64,000 nt of DNA, taken from assembly GCA_029204225.1 (NCBI GenBank), contig CM055109.1, forward strand, positions 19,789,783 to 19,853,782, written 5' to 3'. Positions 39,237 through 51,100 of this stretch are shown piece after piece (within the stretch, counting starts at the first letter, position 1; each line of letters opens with the position of its first letter). The notes beneath the pieces are model-generated. The model was not told where the DNA came from and searched no databases. It saw nothing but the letters and a program-made list of their open reading frames with translations. The stretch comes from Diphasiastrum complanatum (lineage: Eukaryota > Streptophyta > Lycopodiopsida > Lycopodiales > Lycopodiaceae). Made by a program: the position numbers and the translations under genes.

Positions 39237-42017
39237 TTATGATCAAAACAAAATGAAGTCATTTGCAATCTAATCTAGTGTTATTAATCCACATGTGTCT
39301 AGAATGACGTATTTTGACACAAAACGTAGTGTACCCAAAATTTACACTTTCACTATACTAGTGAATCTATGAATGATTATTTAAATACAAATATCATCAT
39401 GATAGGTCTCAAGTCTAAGTCAAATGCAAGCCTCAATCCCACATTCAAATATTCCCAAAAGCCATTAAACTTATGTGAGAAGTTATGTGCCATATGTGAA
39501 GAAATATGCAAAATTTAACGCTAGGCCAAATGTCAAACTTGGAGGCTTTCTATCTACATCAAAGTTTTTGGTCGTCTTTTTTGAAGGGGCCAAATCAGTA
39601 AGGATATCCATATGGAAATGATATAACATCATCATCAAGAAAAAATACAAAAGTGATTACAAGCATCAGAGTATTCAGAACAAAATTTTCAAAAGAAACT
39701 CAATTGTAGTAACCAAATATGTACTTATTTGGTATGATATCACCAATTCTATAACATCAATTCCATGAATTTGCTTTCTTCTCGATTCGAATTTGGAGAT
39801 CGTGCTCATATTTTCATTCCAATGTAAAGATTGTGCTCATCTTAATCTGATCAAGATCATAATACTTCAAAAGAAGATCCTAATGAGAGACAAGTAGATC
39901 TCTTTTCCATCTCTTTTTTACCTTTGTATATAGCTAACTTCTAGTACCTAGAGTTAGCATAAATGTATTGATCTATTGATCAAAATTGTAATACCTCAAA
40001 TGAAGATCCTAATGAGAGGGAAGCTAAATATAGTTGCGAAATAGCATGAAGCTTGTCCCTTTCTAAGAAGACAAAAAAAACAAACAAACACCAATTTGTC
40101 AATCGTCAAATAGATATTTGAGAATGCATATTACAATACGCCAGTAGAGATATTCATGTGGACAAGTAGAATCAAATATATACTTTCAAGAGACAAATTG
40201 CAAGCTCTTTCTCTAAGTAAAATTTTTTTGGCAAATGTCCAAAATTGAATGTAACAAAGCATATACTCATCTAGAAAAAAAAAATGGTCCTCCTTTTGTC
40301 CTCACCCAATAATTTTGCAATATCCTGATTTTACTCAACTTCTCTTGCTATGCAGATATCCTAACACAATTCTCTGTGCAATATTCTTGTGACAAAGTTC
40401 ACATGACTTTTCTTGAAGACCGATTTGCTTTATTAGCCAAAGTATTACCAAGGCATAATGAGCTATTCTAGTATAGAAAAAATGTTGTTAGCTATTGTAC
40501 GAGCATGTGCAAGACAACATCCATGCTTACATGGCATTGTCATTACAAACGAGACATACCACCATCCTCTAAAATCTTTTATTCATAAAAAGACATCTTT
40601 TCTTCGACAACCTATTCACTATAAGAATGTCATTGATGCCACACTTGTTGCAATGGAGGTTTTGACTTATTATCTTATGAATAAATTTGTTATGCCATCT
40701 ATAAATAACTAAGATACATTCTTGTTGGTTGACAATAATGCAACATCTAAGATAGTCCCTCCCCTCATCCTAATGAACAACATGATGTCTTGTCAATAAC
40801 GTTATCTTTATGTTGAGAATGACGATGTCTTTTCTCAAATGTGTTCCACATTTATGCATCCATACTTTGTCTATTATTTTCACCGACGTCCTTTCTTTTC
40901 TTAATTGGTTTTCCATAAAGTTCCTTTTGCTCTTTGAACATCTTTCTACAAGCCCAAAATGCTACAAGCTCTTTGACCATCTTGCTACAGGCCCAAAATG
41001 TGTGCTTTTGTTGTTGATAAACTACAAATACTTAGGAATCGCAAAGGTGTCTCAACAATAATAATTTCTACATTAAGCTTAATGCATTCAACACAAAAGG
41101 AACATAATTTATATTGGTCATAGTTGGTGTTACAAGAAGCAAAAGGAGCACTAATTGGTAATGCATACATAAGAGCAACTCGACAAGAAATTACAAAGGC
41201 TAGACGAGCCACTTTTGTTGAACCAAGTATTTATAGAGGAGTGAGAATGTACATCATTCATTAGAACATAAAAACCACATATGAAGACTAAAGTTGAGCC
41301 GGTTTTGTAGAGATGGATGTTTATCAAAAAGCGATAAGAAGCTACATCATTTATTAGAGCATGACTATAGGTTTTGTGTTTGATTTTCCTTGTCAAAGCC
41401 TAGAAAATTTTGAGTTATTTGTTTGTCTAATATTAATTGACACTTTATTATTTCTAAAGTAAATAAATGGTATATCATGTTCATAATTTGAGTCTTCAAT
41501 TATTAAAAAATCATATTAGTTAATACAATTCAATGATCAAGGCTTACATGTCCAAAATTTTGACACCAAGCTTATTCTAGAATCTGCATTTATTTTAAAC
41601 ATCCCACACAAGATCGCCCTTGAATTTACAAACAAAAGCCAAACCTTAGAACTCATTCAAAAGTCACTAGTGTATAGAGCATTACACTAATAATAACATT
41701 CATTATGCAACTAGATATGATAAAACCACGATATTTCATTTTATGGTCTAGTAATACTAGGCAACTAGAATTGCTATACAAGATTTGTTTCATAGAAGAT
41801 CTCTTTACAACGTGCCTCATCATGAGGGCACTTCCTCAATAACACCCATCATCCAAGATTTGAACCTGGGTTCTAGAAAACCAATAACTGCTAAGTCAAC
41901 TAAGCTACAACTAGTCGACGAAGTTGCAAGATAGTTTGCTTACCTATCATTAGTAAACTTAGATCCATTGTCCTTCAACACAATAAGAAGCCATAACACA
42001 CTTCATGGCCCAAGCCT
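39237..42017. other. AT-rich intergenic sequence, no gene recognised
   Basis: Only short ORFs. The frame 40458-40712 (84 codons) has no motif I know and no splice context. No retroelement block seen. Confidence 0.45.
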
Positions 42018-42022
42018 CGAAG
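42018..42022 (+). repeat. Target-site duplication CGAAG, left copy
   Basis: Five bases directly before the 5' LTR; the same five bases follow the 3' LTR at 46597-46601. Confidence 0.85.
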
Positions 42023-42998
42023 TGTTGGATTTCTATCCTCTCCATCCCTATCTCCCTGTTAATCTAGATCCATTCACTAGCTTTTGTAAATACTTGTATA
42101 GAAGCATACTCTGTAGAAATACAAAAGAACAGATGACAGTGTCCTGACGACTCAGCCGACACCGACTATTTGATCATCCTTCGACTATTCGTCGGTCACA
42201 TCAACTCAACCGACACCGACTGCGTCGGGGGACACCCGTGTCGGACACCCGACATCGACAATTCGACTTCTCCAATTACTCGGATGTCAATATCAACTCC
42301 AAAACTCGACTCGAACAATTGGCACCTCATCAGTACCTTCATCAAGACCGGACATAATCTCCAACACTGACCGAAGGTGACTGCCAACAACATGTAGTGC
42401 CTTAAAGTACAAAATAAGTATTCTTTTAATTAGTTAGCCATGTGAATATATCTAGCAACTTATCAATTGCTCTGTTAGACAAGAAGAGATTGCTTAGCTC
42501 AATTATCTATCAAGTCGCTCAATCGAACATCCAGAGTGCAATTGTTTTGTTCTTTTTCTCTGTTATTACAGGGTATTGATTCAAGAAGAACGTGATTCTG
42601 TCTGCATTCAGACTATAATTTTTTCATGATTGAATAATCATTGTTCCATAATCTAGGTCATGTATGCTATGATTGAATGCTCATTCTATTCATGTTCAGA
42701 TTGCTTCATGCATGCAGATAAATTTATTCGTAGATTAAATTGTTCATATGACTGATAGCCAATGTTGATTTGTCGCTGTAGTTTCTGCACCTAATACGCT
42801 TCCGCAAAGCTAAATCTAAAACCCAATTAATTCGTGCATGGATATGGAATCGATCGTGTCGATCCAGTGACTTTGAAGCTGTGATCAAGTAGGGTAGACT
42901 TTGATCTGTCAAAGTCAGTCTGAATCCGATATACGTAGTTGCATACACCGAGGATTCCGCACACTCGCCTCCGCCGTGTGCCGCGACGAATCCCAACA
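42023..42998 (+). repeat. 5' LTR of copia element, 976 bp
   Basis: Starts TGTTGGATTTC and ends GAATCCCAACA, immediately followed by the PBS-like TGGTATCAGAGTAG. Its start and end blocks (CCATTCACTAGCT, GTCTGAATCCGATATACGTAGTTGC) recur in the short 3' LTR. Confidence 0.92.
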
Positions 42999-43009
42999 TG
43001 GTATCAGAG
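42999..43009 (+). other. Primer-binding site (tRNA-iMet type)
   Basis: TGGTATCAGAG directly after the LTR; the twelfth base is T instead of the C seen at the other PBS copies. Confidence 0.8.
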
Positions 43010-43153
43010 TAGTAATTTTTACTCTCTGATTGTTTTGAAACGAGCTTAGAGCTTACAATATCAGAACGATTGTCTTGATAAAGAGTAGACACTTGTTATA
43101 ATTGTTTCAGTCATATAATCTACTATCTGCATACACTCATCTTGAATTTCCAG

Positions 43154-43658
43154 ATGAATTCGCAATCACAGTCTTCTCTAATGATAGACAAACTCGATGG
43201 TTCGAATTATCACTTATGGAAAATTAGGATGAGACTAGTATTGATGGCCAAAGAGCTTTGGGAAATAGTCACAGGAACCGAACTACTTCCCAGTGTTGAT
43301 GAGCAAGCCATTTCCAAAGTGGAAGCTCAGGGATGGCAAGGCTTTCGCCTTGATCTCCCTCAACATCTCCGACAACAGATTGGCCACATCAGACAAGCCC
43401 AATCTTCGAAAGAGGCTTGGGATATATTAAACACATTATACGAAGTGAGAGATATTCAAAGCTGCATCTGAGGAGAAAGTTCTTTTAACTCAGAATGACA
43501 GAAGATGATTATGTTCAGAATCACATCAATCAATATAAGACTCTGTTGGAGCATATGGCGGCAATAGGTTCAGTGATCGAAGACTCTGACGTTGTAATGA
43601 CCTTATTGTTCAGTCTGCCATCCTCATATGAAAACTGGGTGATGATGATTTGCACACA
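43154..43658 (+). pseudogene. Copia gag N-terminal part
   Basis: Frame 43142-43471 reads SQSSLMIDKLDGSNYHLWKI and LVLMAKELWEIVTGTELLPS; frameshifts around 43310-43470 then lead into 43495-43658 (DDYVQNHINQYKTLLEHMAA, DVVMTLLFSLPSSYENWVMM). It is cut at 43658 by the inverted-repeat insertion. UBN2-type gag, nucleocapsid precursor of the element. Confidence 0.88.
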
Positions 43659-44036
43659 CATTAGAGGAGTTCTAAATCCAAAAAAGACCCTTTGTAAAGA
43701 TTCTTTTTATATTTTTTCTCAATTTTTTCTTACACATGGACCAATCAAAACACTCAAATTTGAAATCTACGTAACGTAACTTTTTGAGACCACATTTCGA
43801 TTCCACACTAAAAATGGCATAACTTTTTAGTGGTAAGTCCAAATTTAGCGGAATTTGGTGCATTGGAAAGCGCTCGACAAGGGCTTTCCAATGATATGTT
43901 AGATGACATACTTTTGAGCTACGATCAAAAAGTTATGGCAAGTCAAAAGTATTAATGTTATGATATTTTAATAATATAAACTACATCTTGCACGAATTCT
44001 TAAAGGGTCTTTTTGGAGCTCAAAACTCCTCTAATG
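43659..44036. mobile_element. MITE-like foldback insertion, 378 bp
   Basis: Ends are perfect 13-bp inverted repeats, CATTAGAGGAGTT (43659-43671) and AACTCCTCTAATG (44024-44036). The similarity continues inward, with CCAAAAAAGACCCTTT (43678-43693) against AAAGGGTCTTTTTGG (44002-44016). The interior has further inverted pairs, including CATTGGAAAGC/GCTTTCCAATG (43861-43871, 43883-43893). No ORF. It interrupts gag relative to the related copy at 20328-22011, which reads through without it. The target duplication is not clear; a TA at each edge is one option. Confidence 0.8.
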
Positions 44037-44300
44037 CTCAGAAATTACATTGTCCAAAGTCATAATCATGCTGCTGCAGGAGGAGACAAGAAAGAATGGA
44101 GCATCTTCGTCCTCCATCAACGACAAACATTATTTTCGAAGAAGAACACAAGGAAGCAACAGAAGAAGAGAGTTGTCCGACAAATCGACAACAATCACAG
44201 AAGACCCAGTGTCAGCAACCTGCTTAGAACAAGAAAAGGCTCTTCTACAAGTACTACAAGAGGACGGATCACGAAATCCAGGACTATCGAATCTTGAAGT
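44037..44300 (+). pseudogene. Copia gag C-terminus with ruined zinc knuckle
   Basis: Continues gag after the insertion (RNYIVQSHNHAAAG, then Ser-rich and basic text). At about 44240-44280 the zinc-knuckle frame reads YKYYKRTDHEIQDY: all three Cys of CX2CX4HX4C are Tyr, while His is kept. The related minus-strand copy has CKYCKRMNHEIQEC at this place. Frames shift in this region, so the segment could not bind zinc or encode a product. Confidence 0.75.
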
Positions 44301-44700
44301 TCAACAACGACAAGAAGAAGCAGCCGGATCAACAAGCCCATGCAGCAAACACAAAGCAGAAGGTCCAAGAAGACTACGACGACGAGCATGAAACCTTCAT
44401 GGTCAACCATCACCATGTCGAACAATCGGAGGAATGGTTCCTCGATTCTGGAGCAACGCAGCATATGACAAGCCATAAAAAATGGTTCACCTACTACAGC
44501 ACGAAGAAATTTGTTCACCTTGGAGAAAGCGCTCACACTGAATTGAAGGTGAAGGTACTGTTAGACTGAATTTTCAGAATGGACTATCGAAACTGATACC
44601 AAATGCATTGTATGTCCCAAACTTGACGACAAATCTGTTGTCGGTCAATCAAATTACAGACTTAGGACATAAGATAAAGTTTTAGGTAGATTCTTGTTGT
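44294..44700 (+). pseudogene. Copia aspartic protease
   Basis: Frame 44294-44569 contains SEEWFLDSGATQHMTSHKK, the D-S-G-A active site of copia proteases, intact here. A stop comes after VKVLLD; the domain resumes in another frame with LYVPNLTTNLLS. Broken remnant. Confidence 0.85.
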
Positions 44701-44759
44701 ATTCTTGATAAAGAAAGAGGATTCTAGCACTCGGAAAGAGACAAGGATATCTCTATAGG

Positions 44760-45803
44760 CTTAGTCATTGTAACTCTGTAACTAATTATGCTTTAAGCAG
44801 TTCACAACATCTGTTAAAAAAGGAATTGATTTGGCGTTATAGACTTGGTCACCTTAATCATATATCGATAGGTAACATGTCTAAACGTTCTTCAGTTCAT
44901 GATTTAGACTATCGAATAATCGACCCACCAGTCTGCCAGAGCTGTATCATAGGAAGAGGAAAGCAGACAAGAAGGCGATTCAAGTCAAATTAAGAATATA
45001 TATCTAAAGATTTGCTAGACATTGTACATACTAATATATGTGGCCCAATGCAAACATTATCACTGCTTGGTGTTAAATTCTTTATTACTTTTATAGATGA
45101 CTATTCCAACAGAACTGTTGTATATTTTCTGAAGCACAAATCTGAAGCCTTCCAGTTCTTCAAGAAATACAAAGAAAATGCTGAGTTGTAGACAAGCAAG
45201 ATGATCAAAGCTCTTAGGAGCAACAACGACGGTGAATACATCTCAAATGAGTTCAACGACTATTGCTCAACCAATGCCATAGAACAACAATTTGTTGTTT
45301 CCTATTCTTCACAGTCAAATGGACTGGCAGAAAAGAAGAACAAGACCTTAATCAAGTCTGCCAAATGCATGATAACTCATGCTTCGTTGCCCAAATCGTT
45401 CTGGCAACACACTGTTTCAACAGCGACCTACATGCAGAACCGATGTATAACTAAAGGCCTCCCTGACAACAAAACCTCTCATGAAGTCTGGATAGGATCC
45501 AAGCCTTCATTGAAACATTTGAGAGTGTTCGAATGCACTACCTATGCTCATGTCCCAAAGGACAACAAAAAGAAATTAAATGAACATTCATTCAAAACTA
45601 TTTTTGTTGGCTACTATACTTCTCATGAAATGTATAGACTGTACAATATAGAAATCTGTAAAGTTTTCACTAACAGGGATGTGATTTTTGTTGAAGATCA
45701 GCTTATTGATTTGAAGGGCAAGGACCGGATGCAGTCTAGAATTTCTGCCCCGACAACTGATACATATCGAAAGAATATTTCAGATCCCTTATGTATGCAA
45801 TGA
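44760..45803 (+). pseudogene. Copia integrase (catalytic Asp residues replaced)
   Basis: Pre-integrase text (LIWRYRLGHLNHISIGNMSK) precedes the core. The first catalytic Asp position reads HTNICGP (Asn), and the second block reads RSNNDGEY (Asn for Asp). The Glu block LAEKKNKT is kept. A stop splits the core near 45189; the longest frame is 45201-45803 (200 codons), ending in FVEDQLIDLKGK. The sister copy at 20328-22011 keeps HTDICGP. Confidence 0.87.
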
Positions 45804-45959
45804 TCTCTACCAGGCCCAATCTTGTATAAGCCATAAGTCCCTTGAGCCAATATATGGCCAACCCTGGTATGACCCACTAGAAAGCTCTTTTCAAAGTAAT
45901 CAGATATGTATGAGCTACTATTGACCTCTATATCTACTACGGTGATGACAATTCATCCA

Positions 45960-46460
45960 ATATCCATACACTTCAAGGATATACAGATGCAAATTGGGCA
46001 AGTGATATTGACACCAGAAGATCGTCGACTTCTGGACTAGTCTTCATGTTCAATAATGGTCCAATATCTTGGAATAGTCGAAAACAAACCTCCATTGCAA
46101 TGTCATCTACAAAATCTGAGTACATTGCAGGTCTCTCAAGCTACTAAATAAGCAATTTGGTCGAGGAATTTATTGTCTGATATTGGTCTCAAACAATCTG
46201 CTCCAACAATTATTCAGTGCGACAATCAGAGTGTTTTTGCATTCGATCAATCCTAGATTTCACTCTAGGAGCAAGCACATCGAGATTAAGTACCATTACA
46301 TCAGGAGCAAGATACTCAACAAGGAGGTAAGTCTGAAATTTTGCAGAACCCAGTACATGGCAACTAATATATTTACAAAAGGGTTACATAAAAAAACACA
46401 CAAGAATTTTTGTGCTATCATTGAATTTGAAAATCAAGGCGTTCAAGGATCCAGATTAAG
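45960..46460 (+). pseudogene. Copia RNase H
   Basis: Reads HTLQGYTDANWASDIDTRRS, SGLVFMFNNGPISWNSRKQ, AMSSTKSEYIAGLS, then after shifts CDNQSVFAF and SKHIEIKYHYIRSKI, and ATNIFTKGLHKK. The DxxW block and SEY motif mark RNase H. It follows integrase almost directly, so RT is deleted. The PPT-like AAGGGGAGGGG lies at about 46458-46468. Confidence 0.88.
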
Positions 46461-46471
46461 GGGAGGGGTGG

Positions 46472-46596
46472 TGTTGGATTTATATCCTCTCCATCCTTAT
46501 TTCTCTGCTAATCTAGATCCATTCACTAGCTATTGTAGAAGTCGGTCTGAATCCGATATACGTAGTTGCGTGCACATGTCGTGACAAATTTCAACA
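46472..46596 (+). repeat. 3' LTR of copia element, 125 bp (internally deleted)
   Basis: Starts TGTTGGATTTATATCC and ends AATTTCAACA. It joins the first ~65 bp of the LTR (to CACTAGCTATTGTAGAAGTC) directly to the last ~60 bp (GGTCTGAATCCGATATACG). Confidence 0.9.
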
Positions 46597-46601
46597 CGAA
46601 G
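46597..46601 (+). repeat. Target-site duplication CGAAG, right copy
   Basis: Matches 42018-42022. Confidence 0.85.
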
Positions 46602-48169
46602 ACCAACACTCCTTAAAAGAAGCAACCTAGCTTATCACGAGGCTTAGCTTGAAAGGTCTATGAACAATAGCCTCTTTGTGAACTCACAACGTTGATGTAG
46701 TTGATATGCTTACATGATTGGAAGCTTATGGTATAATCGTTCAAAGAACCACCCATCAAATTGTCAATAACCACCACCAATCATTCGAGATGGACCTGCA
46801 GTGTCACCAAGTCACAGCACAACTTGGAGATATGCAATGGATTTGCAAGAAATTAATTAGAAAAAGGTACTGCAAGTTGGTTATTAATTGTGTAGCTAGT
46901 GGGTTCTATTGGAAGGTTTAGATGCCAGTTTAGTTACCACAGCAATGAACAACAACATTCAACTATACAAAGGAGCATCACCACACGTAAAATGGGAGAG
47001 AGCATTATCATTTACTGCAGAGAGAAAATTGAGCTTGTACATTATCATTAAGAAGCAAGAACAAAAGCAAATTACTATCTATTGTAACTGACCTTCACGA
47101 GTATTAACCATGCTTACATGATAGAACAATAATCATAGGGAAAAAAACGCATTTTTCGTAATTTGATGCATCTATGTGTCTGCACCCCCACCCAGAGTTC
47201 AAGGCGATCAACATTTCTCAGATATATGTATTGCAAAGGTTTGTGTAACATAAATTCTTAAAAGAAATGGAACGTTTCGAGCATGATTATGGTACCAAAC
47301 AAATAGTGCCATCAAGCCGTAGCACAATCTCTAAATTAACAGAACTTTAAATTTTTTCCCTCAACAGTGTAGAAGGTCATGCAGCAACCGAGCTGCTGTA
47401 CAACTGCTTTTGCTTGAACATACATGCTAAGTTTCCACCTTCGAAAGATCTGACAAAAACAAGCTGCTACAGTACAAAGTAAGGTAATCTTTGAAAACAG
47501 TGTTACTTCAACTTGACGAGTTCCAATGGTAACTGACTTGCTAGTAAAGTGTCCTACAAAATCAGCAGAGGGAAGAAGCTTTGAATGTTTTGAAGTATGA
47601 GCGCATTGGGAAAGACATGTCCAATCAACCAGGCTGGGCTCAACTGGCATTCCTAAACAATGAAATTGGCAGTGTCTCTTTTATCTTGATATCTTTGTAA
47701 GGACCCATAGCAGCTTTGGTTAAAACGAGAGCATTGCAATATTGGGTTTTATTGTAACAATTAGTTCAGTATTTAATCTTTGACCACCAAGTTCATACCC
47801 ATTCCCCAAAGCAATCCTTTTGGAATTTGCCACTTGCTTTGTAGCAGGTCAAAAAATGGCTCCAATTGCACCAAAAGTTCTGAGTTATAGCAGAATGAGA
47901 AAACAATTACTCGGAGACTTATTGCAAGCCTTCCAAAGTAAGCTATTCTCAATAAGGATAATGGCATCAGAAGGTCCAAATTAGATTTGGAGAGGAAAAT
48001 CTTCTTACTCCTTTCATTACCAACAGCAGCCTCCAGATGCTTGAATCCTTTGTTTTATCAGGTTCTTGATGGGTGATGAACACTGGGACACGAGCTATCA
48101 AGAAGTCCATCATCTGAGGGTGAAAATAGAACTTATGGCCAGAGCAAGTTCCCAGACTCTATTATGCTT
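46602..48169. other. No gene recognised; includes 3' flank of the ATPase gene
   Basis: Short ORFs only. The part adjoining 48170 would be the 3' UTR of the minus-strand ATPase; its length cannot be set. The minus-strand frame 47650-47336 (104 codons) has no motif I know. Confidence 0.4.
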
Positions 48170-51100
48170 TCAAACAAATGCTCGTAGCATTATTTCATTT
48201 ACTTCATCTCTGAGGTGAAGACTTTCTGCCTCTGCAGCCTCCACAAGGTCCTTGTGCGTTATAACTCGTTTGTCTCCTGCTCGAAGAGCGGCCTGTCAAT
48301 TCAAATTTCACAGAGAATAACGTCTGAATTTCCATTGAATAAAAAGATAGATCCTCTGAAAATGCACCCGGAGATATTTTAGCCCAAGTCCCTGGAAGAA
48401 AAGGGCCATCATCAATGATTGCAGAGCATCCAGTGTACTTACTTTGGCAGCTGCCCTGACGCTTGCACTGCTTATGATTCCGCTGGTGAAATCAAACCGA
48501 CGCCCCAACTCATCAAAGTTAATATCATGGGCCAGGGGAGCCTGCCAAAAGAAAAGGTGGTGTAAATCATGATCAATTTGAGAGTCAAGAGATGGTGGTT
48601 GACAACAATATTCTCCTTTCATTAAATGTTCAAACACGTCTGGTATGTGGTCTGCCCTCCCACGTTTACAAGCATGGCAAAAAAATGCTTTTAATGTGAT
48701 GTGATGTTGTTTGATGGTTTCAATCTTGATGTCATGTTTTTTCATTCAGAAATGACAGATTCCCAAGTAGGATGATGAGGCTTTTAGAAATTGAGAACCA
48801 AGGAGAAAGGTGGAAAATGAGGCAAGAGAATGTGGAACCCAAGCCTTCTGATAAATGCGAATGCAAGTGGGATATGAACTTATACCTTTTCTGGAAGCAT
48901 TTTTTGCCACATGCGAGATCGAACATTCTGGTCCGGCTTTTTGAACTCCACAACAAACTTCAGCCTGCGCACTAGTTCTGGATCAAGCCGATGAAAGCTA
49001 CCTCCCTGATCATAAAACATGCAACTTATCAAAAGACGATCTAAGACTATTTAAAGCAATGTAACCGCTCTAGCAAAAATTTCAAAAAAATGATTTGCTG
49101 TCGTCTGGGTGCTCTTGTAGATAAAGACATCTGTTGCAGAGAGATATTGGATAAGGTACCAAGTGAAACTGTATATTTCCGTTTTCTTTAACAGGTGGTT
49201 CATAGAGATTGTTGCTAGTAGAAGTTCCAACATTCAAAAACAATTTGCTGCCTCAGCTGCAACTGCTTTAGCAAGATCTTTTAGGCTGCTCTAAACATGC
49301 TTGCGTGGTTCGTTGTTATATAAATGATTTTACGATTTCATTACATAATTGCTCAGCCATGACAGGCCTGCTGATGCTTTTGTGGCAGTCTTGGTCCAAT
49401 ATTTAGCTTAATGACTTAATCTATTTGTTCTGACCAACACCATGGGATTCTTCTGCCTCTTTATGGCATTTCTCAACCATGATGATCCCACCAATGTTTT
49501 CTGGTGGCATTCTGTCCATTTAACTCCATATCTTTGGCTTGGAGTCTGGAATTTTTATTTCAAAATTATTGTCAGCCACGATAGGAATAGTGTCCGCGTG
49601 TCAATATTTCTGGTGGCATTCTGTCCAGAGTCTGGAATTTTTATTTCAAAATCATTGTCAGCCACTACAGAAATAGTGTCCGTGTGTCAACATTCCTTAC
49701 TGCCTCGTGTCACAAATCTAGGCATGCACCATGCTTGAGGTGGGACCTACCTGTATACACAAGTACGACAGCCCTTTATTATTCATTCAGTCTACACAGG
49801 ACTTGGTTGACGGTACAAGCACATGCATGGCCAGGGTGTATCTCTAGCCTATGCATGATGCCAGTGAAAGCCAAGAGCAATGGCCCATGCTATGGGACAT
49901 TGGTTATCATTGGAGGCTTGATCAGGCATGACTAGATGTCAACAGCTTTGATGCAAGGGGGTGAGTCAATGGTGACTCTATGGATGGGTGGTAAGTGAAT
50001 GTCCTTCACTTCACAATGTGCAGTTACTTTACGGAGATCAGCTTTGGTTTCCTTACAGTTCTGAACAACTTTTGGAGATTCCTCTTTGCAGTATCTTCTA
50101 TTCACATCTACATGTTTGTCAAACTTCATCTTTCTAATATCTTATTTTTACAGCTTTTTCTCATCTCAACATCATTTTCATCGTTACCAAACATCATTTA
50201 TTACCACCAGTGCAAACATTGTCTTTAGTGACTCAAGGAGACATACAAACATTTACTTGGGCTCTTCGGACCAAATCTGCTAAACAGCAGATAGAGCCCC
50301 ACCATTTATTAGCACTGAGGAAGATGATTATTGGGAGGAAGAAGATTCGAGGTTTTGGCTGTTGAAAATTCAAATCGTGATTTAAAAATCAATCTTGACA
50401 TTCGCTATTAGAGAACTTCACTATTTACCTCAAACATTACTGATTACTTGATCATTCATAGAAATGGACCTTTAGAGATAAGACTACATTTAACTGGGCC
50501 ATGTGCCAAGTGGTAGTGCATAGAGCGTTCTTGGGACTTGTGTAAGGTTGATATATGGCCTAACCTAATCCTCTGGAAGGATCCTCGGAACATGAAGCAG
50601 CGTAACTAAAAAATATTTTGTAGTTAATTGTTCTGGTTGTTTTAAAATTCTCAAGTTCTTTGTAGGGGATCCATTTACGCTTCCATTAAGAAGAGGGTCT
50701 GTGATTCATCTTATTCTTGACTTATTGATCTTCATACAGTTATCTTAGTTGGAGATTCTTATGGTTTTTCACTTTGATGCTTGTTGTTGTACTAGATCAA
50801 GATGCTCCATGTGATATTACATTCAAAATTGAACCTCCATTTTTTTTCCTCCAAAAAAGAAAGTCGGTTTACGGTTTCAAAAGAGCATTGTGCTTTGTGC
50901 ACGGAAGTATAGTATAGTGTAGAGTAGCTTAGAAAAACATAGAATACAAATAATTGGTTAGGGTTATGGTTTTTCTTGGAAGAACCATCCGCATCATCAT
51001 TTTCCAATTGTGCACACATTTTATCAAAATACTCCTCTCTCCCCCTCTCCCCCCCCCTTCTCTCAGATGTTACATGACCGAGGTCACTAGTCTTCATAGT

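Larger units (their letters stand above)
42023..46596 (+). mobile_element. Ty1/copia element with both LTRs, target duplication and internal losses
   Basis: Bounded by LTRs with TG...CA ends and flanked by CGAAG. Internal order is gag, zinc knuckle, protease, pre-integrase, integrase, then a jump at about 45800-45960 to RNase H: nearly all of RT, including the YVDD region, is missing. The 3' LTR lacks about 850 bp present in the 5' LTR. Gag is split by a 378-bp inverted-repeat insertion. The copy is therefore non-autonomous. Same family as the minus-strand copy at 20328-22011. Confidence 0.93.
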
